DNA of 64,000 nt from Luedemannella flava (lineage in GTDB: Bacteria > Actinomycetota > Actinomycetes > Mycobacteriales > Micromonosporaceae), in the NCBI RefSeq assembly GCF_039528515.1, contig NZ_BAAALT010000020.1, positions 29,176 through 93,175 on the forward strand, given 5' to 3'. Shown piece after piece: positions 52,545 to 59,849 of the stretch. A program made the translations under genes and the position numbers. Position 1 is the first letter of the stretch. Each line of letters begins with the position of its first letter. A model generated the notes under the pieces. The model saw only the letters and a program-made list of their open reading frames with translations, was not told where the DNA came from and did not search any database.

Positions 52545-53117
52545 GTGGGGGGCACCATCTTGACCGCCGCCGGCGTGTTCGCCGGCACGAACGTCGACGA
52601 CCTCGTCGTGCTGACCGTGCTCTTCCTGTCCGCGCGCGCCGTTGGCCGGCCCCGACCGTGGCAGGTCTGGGCCGGCCAGTACGCCGGCATCGGGGTGCTC
52701 GTGGCGGTGTCGGTCGCCGCCGCGCTGGGTCTGGCGGTCGTCCCCGACGAGTGGATCCGGCTGCTCGGCCTGATCCCCTTGGCGCTCGGCGTGAAGGGCC
52801 TGGTGACGGCCGTCCGGTCGCGCGGGTCCGCGGACGATCCGGCGCCGGTGGCGACGGGGTGGGCCGCGGTCGCCGGGATCACCATCGCCAACGGGGCAGA
52901 CAACATCGCCGTCTACACGCCGTTGCTGCGGACCATCGGCGTGCCCGACGCCGTGCTCACGATCGCGGTGTTCGCGGTCGGTGTGGCCGTGTGGTGCCTC
53001 GCCGGCGCGTGGCTCGGCTCGCACCCGCGCGTGGTCTCGGGCGTCCGGCGCTTCGGGCACTGCCTGGTGCCCGGGGTGTTCGTGCTTCTCGGCGTCGTGA
53101 TCCTAGTCGCCGCTTAG
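52545..53117 (+). CDS. Cadmium-resistance transporter family (CadD-like)
   Basis: 190 residues with five to six hydrophobic helices. FAGTNVDDLVVLTVLFL and GITIANGADNIAVYTPL carry the paired Asn/Asp motifs characteristic of CadD-type cation transporters. WAGQYAGIGVLVAVSV is the next family helix. The predicted role is export of divalent cations such as Cd or Zn, although many family members are uncharacterised. It begins 21 bp after the GDH stop (GTG start), and its end overlaps the convergent SRPBCC gene by 15 bp. Confidence 0.8.
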   Translation: MGGTILTAAGVFAGTNVDDLVVLTVLFLSARAVGRPRPWQVWAGQYAGIGVLVAVSVAAALGLAVVPDEWIRLLGLIPLALGVKGLVTAVRSRGSADDPAPVATGWAAVAGITIANGADNIAVYTPLLRTIGVPDAVLTIAVFAVGVAVWCLAGAWLGSHPRVVSGVRRFGHCLVPGVFVLLGVVILVAA

Positions 53118-53582
53118 CAGCTCATCGAGCTTCTCGTAGCCCTCGATCACGCCCTTGTCCATGCCACTCGCCACGATCATGTCGCGGATCTCGATCGTCT
53201 CCACGACCGACGTGGTCGTCACGCGGGTCCGTCCGTCGCCTAGGTCCTCGAAGACCGTGGTGTCCAGGGAGACCCCGTCGGGCGCGCCCTCCCAGGTGAA
53301 GGTCTGCACGAGCCGCTGACCCGGCCGCACCTCGTGGAACGACCCGTAGAAGCGCGCGATCTCCTCGTCGCCCCTCCACGCGGCGTACCGGTAGCTGCCG
53401 CCGGTCGTGGCGTCCCAGCTGTCGATGCGCATCTCCGTCTCGCGGGGCCCCAGCCACCGCGACACGAGGTCCGGGTCGGTCCACGCGCGGAAGACCTTCT
53501 CCGGCGCCGCGTCGAAGTCCCGGATGACGCGCAGGGTGGGCAGGTCGGGGTCGACTTCGATGCGGGTCTCGTTGGTGCTCAT
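53103..53582 (-). CDS. SRPBCC/AHSA1-domain protein
   Basis: 159 residues. A single START-like AHSA1 domain: LRVIRDFDAAPEKVFRAWTDPD, WLGPRETEMRIDSWDATTGGS, FTWEGAPDGVSLDTTVFEDL and a C-terminal helix (EGYEKLDELL). Such proteins bind small hydrophobic ligands and commonly follow an ArsR-type regulator, as here. The ATG at 53582 shares a base with the upstream TGA (TGATG), so translation is coupled. Ligand unknown. Confidence 0.88.
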   Translation of the reverse strand: MSTNETRIEVDPDLPTLRVIRDFDAAPEKVFRAWTDPDLVSRWLGPRETEMRIDSWDATTGGSYRYAAWRGDEEIARFYGSFHEVRPGQRLVQTFTWEGAPDGVSLDTTVFEDLGDGRTRVTTTSVVETIEIRDMIVASGMDKGVIEGYEKLDELLSGD

Positions 53583-53920
53583 CAGGCTGCTCCTTCTTCG
53601 TTGTCCAGGTCCTTGAGGACGGCGTCCAGGCGGCTGAACCGCTCCTCGGCCTGCCGCCGGTACCGCTCGATCCAACCGGTCATCAGGTCGAACACCTCGG
53701 CCTCCAGGTGGCACGGCCGCCGCTGGGCGTCCCGCCCCCGGGTCACCAGGCCGGCGTCCTCCAGCACCCGGATGTGCTTGGAGACGGCCTGCAGCGACAC
53801 CTGGTAGGGCTCGGCCAGCTCACCGACGGTCGCGTCCCCGGCCGACAGCCGCGCGACGATATCCCGCCGCGTCGGGTCGGCCAGCGCCGCAAACACCCGC
53901 GAAAGCCGATCCCCATCCAC
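53582..53920 (-). CDS. ArsR/SmtB-family transcriptional regulator
   Basis: 112 residues forming a winged helix: VFAALADPTRRDIVARLS is the hallmark opening, SLQAVSKHIRVLEDAGLV the recognition helix and RRPCHLEAEVFDLM the wing end. No clear metal-binding Cys pair is present; a single Cys precedes the wing region. It belongs to the non-metal group that is paired with SRPBCC proteins. It probably represses its own operon. GTG start at 53920. The gap upstream contains the solo palindrome. Confidence 0.88.
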   Translation of the reverse strand: MDGDRLSRVFAALADPTRRDIVARLSAGDATVGELAEPYQVSLQAVSKHIRVLEDAGLVTRGRDAQRRPCHLEAEVFDLMTGWIERYRRQAEERFSRLDAVLKDLDNEEGAA

Positions 53921-54035
53921 GTGCCGACCTCCGTATTCAACCTTTCAGTTGAGTACGAGGCTACACCTCACCCGGCGTTTCATCAACCGTTTAGTTGAAT
54001 AACACCCACGGGTGGCGTGGGAGCCCGGACTCATC

Positions 54036-54057
54036 CGCCACATGTGAACATGTGGCG
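54036..54057. repeat. Solo copy of the 22-bp palindromic unit
   Basis: CGCCACATGTG-AACATGTGGCG matches the array units, with one central mismatch from perfect symmetry. It is downstream of the NagZ-like gene and upstream of arsR. A right-arm fragment (GGTGGCG at 54011-54017) suggests a decayed neighbour about 40 bp to the left. Confidence 0.75.
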
Positions 54058-54109
54058 ACTCATCTCCGCTGGCGGTGGTGCGAGCGGGGACGGTCGGTGC
54101 GCTTCGGTG

Positions 54110-54155
54110 GATCTTCAGGGTTTCGGGCGTTGGGGCGACCGAAACCCTGAAGATC
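54110..54155 (-). terminator. Strong 17-bp inverted-repeat terminator
   Basis: GATCTTCAGGGTTTCGG (54110-54126) and its exact reverse complement (54139-54155) flank a 12-nt loop. The stem abuts the stop codon of the NagZ-like gene, so it is probably its terminator. The stem is less GC-rich than most in this window. Confidence 0.75.
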
Positions 54156-55609
54156 TACTGGGAGGGCGGGAGGCCCAGGGACTCGGCGGCGGCGCGGGCG
54201 TTGACCGGGGCGGCGCCGTAGGTGGCGACGTAGGTGGCGTTCGCGGGGCGCCAGGCGGCCGGCCAGCCCATCTCCACCAGGATCACGCCGGGGTGCCCGG
54301 CCGCGAGCGCCTCGACGAGGGTGCGGGCCCAGGGGTGGCGGTGGGTGTCGCGGCTGGCGACGACGAGCGGGCGGGTGCCGGCCAGGGCGATGAGGTCCGC
54401 CGCCGAGGCGGTGTCCACCACCGGCCGCACACCGGGCAGGACCGGTGCCAGGCCCCAGGGAACCTCGCCGACCGCCGCCGTGGCGGGGGGCATCAGCTGG
54501 ACGACGACGGCGTCCGCCAGACCCGCCGGCAGGTCGCCGGAGACCCGGACCGCGCGTCGAGCGGCGGCCAGCCCCAGGGAGTCAGCTGCCACAGCGTCGG
54601 TGACGGCGGGCAGGGTGCCGAGGAGGGCGTTGCGCGCCACGCTCGCGGCCAGGTCGGCCTCCGAGAGGCGGCCCTCCTCGACCGCCGCGATGATGGCGGC
54701 GACGGTCTTCTCCACGACCGCTTCGGCGTCCGGGGACTTGGCCAGTTCGCCGCCGAAGCAGAGCAGGTCGTTGCCGGCGGCCAGGGCCCGTACGGCCGCC
54801 TCGGGGATGCCGATCGCCGCGCTGGCGCCGCGCATCTCCAACGCGTCGGAGACGATCGCGCCGGTGAAGCCGAGCTCGTCGCGGAGCAGGTCGCGCAGGG
54901 TGCGCCGGCTGAACGTCGCCGGCGACGACCCGGTGAGCTCCGGGACACGGATGTGGGCGGTCATGACCGAGCGCGCGCCGGCCGCGATGGCGGCGGCGAA
55001 CGGCGGGAGTTCGCGCTGACGCAACACCGACAGCGGGGCCTCGACCAGCGGGAGGTCGAGGTGCGAGTCGGTGACCGTGGCGCCGTGGCCCGGGAAGTGC
55101 TTGGCGCACGCGGCGACGCCGGCGGCCTGCAGGCCGGCCACGGCCGCGGCGGCGGGCGCGGCGACCCGGGCGGGACGGTCGCCGAAACTGCGGGTGCCGA
55201 TGGCGGGGTTGTCGTCGGCGCTGTTCACGTCGACGGCCGGGGCCATGTCGAGGGTGATGCCGACGGAGGCCAGCCGGGCGCCGATCGCGCGGTACACGGA
55301 CTCGGTGAGCGTCACGTCGTCGACCACGCCGAGCGCGGCGTTGCCCGGGTACGGGCTGCCCTCGGCGTAGTGCAGGCGGGTGACGTCGCCGCCCTCCTCG
55401 TCGGTGGCGATCACGACGTCCGGCCGGGCCGCGCGCAGCTGCGCCGTCAGGGACGAGACCTGGGCCGCGTCGCGGATGTTGTAGCCGAACAGCGTGTAGC
55501 CGCCCAGGCCCTCCTCCACGAGGCGCACCGCCCAGTCGGGCGGCCGATGGCCGTGGAAGGCCGGCAGCAGGGTGCCCAACGCGAGGCGCCGCAAGGGGGA
55601 CCCGGTCAT
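54155..55609 (-). CDS. GH3 beta-N-acetylhexosaminidase (NagZ-like)
   Basis: 484 residues. The TIM barrel carries the GH3 substrate-binding motif ACAKHFPGHGATVTDSHLDLP-like block with KHFPGHG and the D/H pair of the mobile loop (TDSHLDLP). VIATDEEGGDVTRLH and GFTGAIVSDALEMRG include the catalytic nucleophile Asp in SDALEM. These NagZ-type enzymes release GlcNAc from muropeptides or chito-oligosaccharides. There is no signal peptide, so it is cytoplasmic. A C-terminal GH3-C-like domain of ~150 residues follows. ATG 55609 is used; an ATG at 55621 is in frame. The gene is divergent from a ROK regulator, which probably controls it. Confidence 0.88.
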   Translation of the reverse strand: MTGSPLRRLALGTLLPAFHGHRPPDWAVRLVEEGLGGYTLFGYNIRDAAQVSSLTAQLRAARPDVVIATDEEGGDVTRLHYAEGSPYPGNAALGVVDDVTLTESVYRAIGARLASVGITLDMAPAVDVNSADDNPAIGTRSFGDRPARVAAPAAAAVAGLQAAGVAACAKHFPGHGATVTDSHLDLPLVEAPLSVLRQRELPPFAAAIAAGARSVMTAHIRVPELTGSSPATFSRRTLRDLLRDELGFTGAIVSDALEMRGASAAIGIPEAAVRALAAGNDLLCFGGELAKSPDAEAVVEKTVAAIIAAVEEGRLSEADLAASVARNALLGTLPAVTDAVAADSLGLAAARRAVRVSGDLPAGLADAVVVQLMPPATAAVGEVPWGLAPVLPGVRPVVDTASAADLIALAGTRPLVVASRDTHRHPWARTLVEALAAGHPGVILVEMGWPAAWRPANATYVATYGAAPVNARAAAESLGLPPSQ

Positions 55610-55773
55610 CGGGGACCACACACCGTCATCGATAGGATGCGATGCGCCGGGCTACCGTCCGTCCGCACCAGCCAACTCCCTTGCCAAGTCGCGCGAGACT
55701 GGCAGCGTTGGGCCGATCGCCCGACTAAGGGCTTGACCGTACGCTGACAGCATCCGTACGGTCCAGAATCTAA

Positions 55774-55788
55774 TAGGAAAGTTTCCTA
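55774..55788. promoter_or_regulatory. Putative ROK operator
   Basis: TAGGAAA-G-TTTCCTA is a perfect dyad with one central base, 22 bp upstream of the ROK ATG in the NagZ/ROK divergent gap. Its position and A/T-rich form suit the operator of the ROK regulator, controlling itself and the NagZ-like gene. Regulator-operator pairing is inferred. Confidence 0.6.
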
Positions 55789-55810
55789 ACCACAAGCGTA
55801 GGGTCGCTGA

Positions 55811-56998
55811 ATGAGTCCTGCCCGTCTGCCCGGAACGCCCAGCCTGCTGCGCGCGATCAACGACCGCGCCGCGCTCGAACTGCTGCTCGACAAGGGGCCC
55901 CTGACCCGCGCGCAGCTCGGCGAGCTCACCGGGCTCTCCAAGGTCACCGCGTCCCAGCTGGTCGAACGACTGGAGGAACGGCACCTCGTCACCCGTGTCG
56001 GCGAGCTGGCCGGCGGCCGGGGCCCCAACGCCCAGCTCTACGCCGTCGTGCCCTCCAGCGCGTACGTGATCGGCGTCGAGGTCGGACCGAGCCAGGTCGT
56101 GGCCGCCTCCGCCGACATCACCGGCGCCGTGACGTCCCGCGTCGAGGTCACCACCCGGGGCGCCGACGACCCCGTCGGCCTGGTGCACTCCGCCGTCATC
56201 GAGGCCGCCTCCCAGGCGTCGGCGCCGTGGGACCGGGTCCGCCGGGTCGTGCTCGGCACCCCCGGCCTCGTCGACCCGGCCACCGGGGACATCGCCTTCG
56301 CGGTCGACCTGCCCAAGTGGCACCACGGCCTGCTCGGGGCCCTGCGCTCCGACCTTGACCGGCCCGTCGCGTTCGAGAACGACGTGAACCTCGCCGCCAT
56401 CGCCGAGGCGCGCGTCGGCGCCGCCCGGGGCGTGGACGACTTCGTCCTCATCTGGCTCAGCCGGGGTGTGGGTCTGGCGGTCGTGCTCGGCGGCAAGCTG
56501 CACCGCGGCCACTCCGGCGGCGCGGGCGAGATCGGCTACCTGCCGGTCCCCGGCGCCCCGCTGCCCGACGACGCCCGCGAGCGCAGCCACCGTGGCCTGA
56601 CCGGCTCCTTCCAGCGCACCGTGAGCGCCGAGGCCGTCCGCGACCTGGCCGGCGGGGCCGGCTTCGCCGCGCCCACGGGCTCCGTCGCGCTCGCCGCCGC
56701 CGTCGCGGCGGGTGAGCGTGGCGAGCCGGTCCTCGACGAGCTGGCCCGGCGCGTGGCACTCGGCGTGGTCGCCGTCTGCGTCGTGCTCGACCCGGCGCTC
56801 GTGGTGCTTGCCGGGGACATCGGGAGCGCCGGGGGCGGCGCGCTCGCCACCCGCGTCCAGGATCAGGTCGCGCGGCTCGCGCCGGTGGCGCCAACGGTCG
56901 TCACGACCGAGGTCCCACAGGACCCGGTGCTGCGGGGTGCCCTGCTCACGGGCGTGGCGACCACCCGCGAAGAGGTCTTTACGACGACTCTGTCCTGA
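55811..56998 (+). CDS. ROK-family transcriptional regulator
   Basis: 395 residues. An N-terminal winged helix (ALELLLDKGPLTRAQLGELTGLS) precedes the ROK sugar-kinase-like domain: VIGVEVGPSQVVAASADI and GHSGGAGEIGYLPV. The usual zinc motif C-x-C-G-x4-C-x4-E after the GE of that block is absent, as are its cysteines. Such members are regulators rather than kinases. It probably senses an amino sugar or a phosphorylated derivative, and controls the divergent NagZ-like gene. Its end overlaps the convergent arginase gene by 20 bp. Confidence 0.85.
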   Translation: MSPARLPGTPSLLRAINDRAALELLLDKGPLTRAQLGELTGLSKVTASQLVERLEERHLVTRVGELAGGRGPNAQLYAVVPSSAYVIGVEVGPSQVVAASADITGAVTSRVEVTTRGADDPVGLVHSAVIEAASQASAPWDRVRRVVLGTPGLVDPATGDIAFAVDLPKWHHGLLGALRSDLDRPVAFENDVNLAAIAEARVGAARGVDDFVLIWLSRGVGLAVVLGGKLHRGHSGGAGEIGYLPVPGAPLPDDARERSHRGLTGSFQRTVSAEAVRDLAGGAGFAAPTGSVALAAAVAAGERGEPVLDELARRVALGVVAVCVVLDPALVVLAGDIGSAGGGALATRVQDQVARLAPVAPTVVTTEVPQDPVLRGALLTGVATTREEVFTTTLS

Positions 56999-57956
56999 CG
57001 ACCGCGGCGCGGGTGGGCTGCGCGGGGATCACGGGGGTCGGGGACCCGCCCGTTACCGGGGCGAGGCCGGAGACGAGGGTCTGGACGACCTCGCGGGCGT
57101 ACTCGCCCTCGGGGTCGAAGTCCGGGTCGAAGACGGTCACGTCCATGCCCAGGCACTCCGCCGACCCGACCAGGCCACGGATGAGCAGCTCCAGCTCGCT
57201 GTGGGAGATGCCGCCCGGGTCGGCGGTGTCGACGGCGGGCATGACCGCCGGGTCGAGGACGTCCACGTCGACGTGCACCCAGAAGCCCGCGCAGTCCTTG
57301 ACCTGGGTCCGCGCCCAGGCGGCCGTGCGGGCCGCCCCCTCGGCCCGCAGCTCCGGGGAGGCCCGGAACGAGAAGCCGCCGGCCTGCAGATCCATCCGGT
57401 ACTCCTCGCTGGCCCGGATGCCGAGCACGACGATGTCGCTGTCGCGCACGTACGGCCGCCGGCCCTCCAGCCCGGCCAGGTTCGCCTGCCCCCGGCCGGT
57501 GGCGAGGGCGAGCGCCTCGCCGGCGGCCGCGCCGACGACCGCCGCGTTGCCCGGGTGGCGGAAGTCGGCGTGACCGTCCACATAGATCAGACCGATCCGC
57601 CCGCCGATCGCCTCGCCGAGCCGGTTCATCGCCAGCGCGGCGCCGAGCACCACCGAACAGTCGCCCCCGAGCACGAGCGGGAACTCGCCCGCGTCGACCA
57701 TCACCCCGATCCGGTCGGCCAGCTTCACCGTGTACCCGGCGATCTCGGCCGCCTGGCTCACCCCGTCGCCCGGCCGCCAGTCCCCCGGCTCGTACCGTGG
57801 CGGGGTGTGGCAGCCGGCGTCGCGGGCCGCGAGCCGGGCGATCAGGCCCTGGTCGCGCAGCGCGCCCGGAGCCTTCGAGCAGCCGGGCGTCGAGGTCGGC
57901 GTGGGCGGGCGCAGCCCGAGGTTGGAGGGTGCGTCGAGGACGGCGATGCGGCGCAT
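56979..57956 (-). CDS. Arginase/agmatinase-family ureohydrolase
   Basis: 325 residues. The dimanganese ligands are visible in order: GGDCSVVLG, VDGHADFRH, and HVDVDVLDPAVMPA with the two Asp residues. The N-terminal PSNLGLRPP motif is usual for arginase-type members. It hydrolyses arginine, agmatine, guanidinobutyrate or formimino-glutamate; substrate residues cannot be distinguished by eye. The ATG at 57956 has a weak ribosome site. It is 23 bp downstream of the thioredoxin gene, so may be co-transcribed. Confidence 0.85.
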   Translation of the reverse strand: MRRIAVLDAPSNLGLRPPTPTSTPGCSKAPGALRDQGLIARLAARDAGCHTPPRYEPGDWRPGDGVSQAAEIAGYTVKLADRIGVMVDAGEFPLVLGGDCSVVLGAALAMNRLGEAIGGRIGLIYVDGHADFRHPGNAAVVGAAAGEALALATGRGQANLAGLEGRRPYVRDSDIVVLGIRASEEYRMDLQAGGFSFRASPELRAEGAARTAAWARTQVKDCAGFWVHVDVDVLDPAVMPAVDTADPGGISHSELELLIRGLVGSAECLGMDVTVFDPDFDPEGEYAREVVQTLVSGLAPVTGGSPTPVIPAQPTRAAVVRTESS

Positions 57957-57979
57957 GGGGGGTGGTCGCGCCTCCCTCT

Positions 57980-58921
57980 CTAGAACAACGCGCTGGCCAG
58001 CGCGCGCCTGGCGTTGGCCACGGCGGGGTCGTCCGGGCCGGCTACCGCGAACAGCCCCACGAGGTGCTGCCGGATGCGGTCGCGGTCCTCGCCGGAGCTG
58101 CGTCGCACCAGCGCGATGAGGCGATCGTAGGCCAGGTCGGCGTTTCCGCTGACCACCTCAAGGTCGGCCGCGTGCAGCTGGGCGTCCACATCGTCGGGCG
58201 TCGCGTCGGCGATCGCAAGAGCCGCGGCCGGGTCGGCCACCGCCTGCACCCGGCGGAAGAGCCCGACCTGGGCCAGGCCCGCCTCCGCGTTGCCGTCCGC
58301 GGGACGTTCATTCAAGATCTTCTTGTACGCCGCCTCGGCCGCGTCCAGCTCGCCGGACATGAGCGCGTCGTCGGCCGCCGACAGCATCGGGTCCTCCGGC
58401 TCGGCCACCTCGACACCGGACGCCTTGAGCAGGTTGTCCAGCCACTGCCGCAGCTGCGCCTCGGGGACCACGCCGGTGAAGGCGTCCACCGGCTGGCCGC
58501 CGAGGACCGCGTACACCATGGGGATGCCCTGGACCCGGAACATCTGGGACAGGCGGGGGTTGGCGTCCACGTCGACCTTGGCGAGCACCCAGGCGCCGTC
58601 GCCCTCGGCCGCGAGCTTCTCCAGCACCGGCGAGAGCTGCTTGCACGGCCCGCACCACTCCGCCCAGAAGTCGATGACGACGAGCTGGTTGAGCGACCGC
58701 TCCAGGACCTCGGTCTGGAACGTGGCCTCGGTCACGTCGATGATGGTCACGGTGGCGCCGGGGAGCTTCGGGGCCGGCACGCCGGCGTCATCGGAGCCGT
58801 TGGTCGGCGGCGCGGGCTGGGCGGACGTCCGGTTCGCGGCGGCGGCGCGGTCGCGCAACGCGCTCAGGTCGACCGCGCCCCGCGTGAAGATCGACTGGTT
58901 CCTCGGATCGCTCATGCTCAT
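57980..58921 (-). CDS. YbbN-like thioredoxin/TPR protein
   Basis: 313 residues. A thioredoxin domain at about residues 55-165 holds VIDFWAEWCGPCKQLSPVL with an intact CGPC redox motif, VDVDANPRLSQMF and GIPMVYAVLGG with the cis-Pro. The C-terminal ~130 residues form TPR-like helices (YKKILNERPADGNAEAGLAQ). This is the usual architecture of YbbN/CnoX co-chaperones, which protect proteins from over-oxidation. Cytoplasmic; no signal. Confidence 0.92.
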   Translation of the reverse strand: MSMSDPRNQSIFTRGAVDLSALRDRAAAANRTSAQPAPPTNGSDDAGVPAPKLPGATVTIIDVTEATFQTEVLERSLNQLVVIDFWAEWCGPCKQLSPVLEKLAAEGDGAWVLAKVDVDANPRLSQMFRVQGIPMVYAVLGGQPVDAFTGVVPEAQLRQWLDNLLKASGVEVAEPEDPMLSAADDALMSGELDAAEAAYKKILNERPADGNAEAGLAQVGLFRRVQAVADPAAALAIADATPDDVDAQLHAADLEVVSGNADLAYDRLIALVRRSSGEDRDRIRQHLVGLFAVAGPDDPAVANARRALASALF

Positions 58922-58964
58922 GGTTGTCTAGTCTGGCACGGCCCGCGTACGCCGACCGCGACGC

Positions 58965-59849
58965 CTACACGGGGGCGTCGGCCTGTCGCGCGGCCACATC
59001 CAGCCCCTGTTCGCCGACCGGTTCGCCGTTGGCGAGCAGGGTCACCCCGCCGTTGGAGCGGTCCACCGTGAACAGCGTCCCGGGCGGGAACTCGCCCAGC
59101 ACCTCCGGCGGCAGCTGGATCGTGCCGTCGCCCGCCACCACGGCGAAGTCCTGCCCGTCGCGGCCCTCCGCGCCGACCCGGCCGTCGCGGATCGTCACGG
59201 CCCGGCCGAGCCGGTTGCCGACCTCCCCGTCGTGGGTCACCACGACGATCGTCGTGCCGCGCTCGGCGTTCACCGTCTCCAGGGCGTGCACCACCTCGTC
59301 GCGGCCCTCGGCGTCGAGCTGGCTCGTCGGCTCGTCGACCAGCAGCAGCCCCGGCCCGGCCGCGATGCCCACCGCGAGGGCCGCCCGCTGCCGGGCGCCC
59401 GGCGCGAGCTGACCGACCTTCGCCTTCCCCTGCCCGCCCAGGCCGACCAGGTCGAGGATGCGCTCGGGGTCGTCGAGCTTCACGCCCCGCGTGCCGGCCG
59501 CGCGGGTCTGCGCCAGCCAGATGTTGCGGTGCAGGCTCGCGTACGGCAGCAGGTTGCGCGCCGCGCCCTGCAGGACCACGCCGACCTCGGTGCCGCGCAG
59601 CCGCGAGATCTCCGCGTCGGAGAGCTTGCCCATGTCGTACGTGCCGATGCCCACGCGCCCGGCCGACGGGCGCATGAGGCCCGCCAGCAGCGCGATCAGC
59701 GTCGACTTGCCGGAGCCCGACGGGCCGACGAAGGCGACCATCTCCCCCGGCGCGATGTGCAGGTCCACGCCGGCGAGCGCGACCACGTCACCGGCGTCGG
59801 CCCGGTAGATGTGCACCACGCGCCGACAGGTAACAGCCAATCCCGTCAT
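58965..59849 (-). CDS. ABC ATPase (LolD/MacB type) with odd signature and C-terminal tail
   Basis: 294 residues. Walker A is GPSGSGKSTLIA, Walker B GLLLVDEPTSQLD and the switch His is in VVVTHDGEV. The signature is LAPGARQRAALA, not LSGGQ, with Pro-Gly-Ala at the key positions. After residue ~230 comes a tail of about 60 residues (GTIQLPPEVLGEFPPGTLF) resembling an AbrB/SpoVT swapped-hairpin domain. The start ATG overlaps the permease stop (ATGA). It should power the two FtsX-like permeases upstream. Either the altered signature still works or the protein has reduced turnover. Confidence 0.83.
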   Translation of the reverse strand: MTGLAVTCRRVVHIYRADAGDVVALAGVDLHIAPGEMVAFVGPSGSGKSTLIALLAGLMRPSAGRVGIGTYDMGKLSDAEISRLRGTEVGVVLQGAARNLLPYASLHRNIWLAQTRAAGTRGVKLDDPERILDLVGLGGQGKAKVGQLAPGARQRAALAVGIAAGPGLLLVDEPTSQLDAEGRDEVVHALETVNAERGTTIVVVTHDGEVGNRLGRAVTIRDGRVGAEGRDGQDFAVVAGDGTIQLPPEVLGEFPPGTLFTVDRSNGGVTLLANGEPVGEQGLDVAARQADAPV

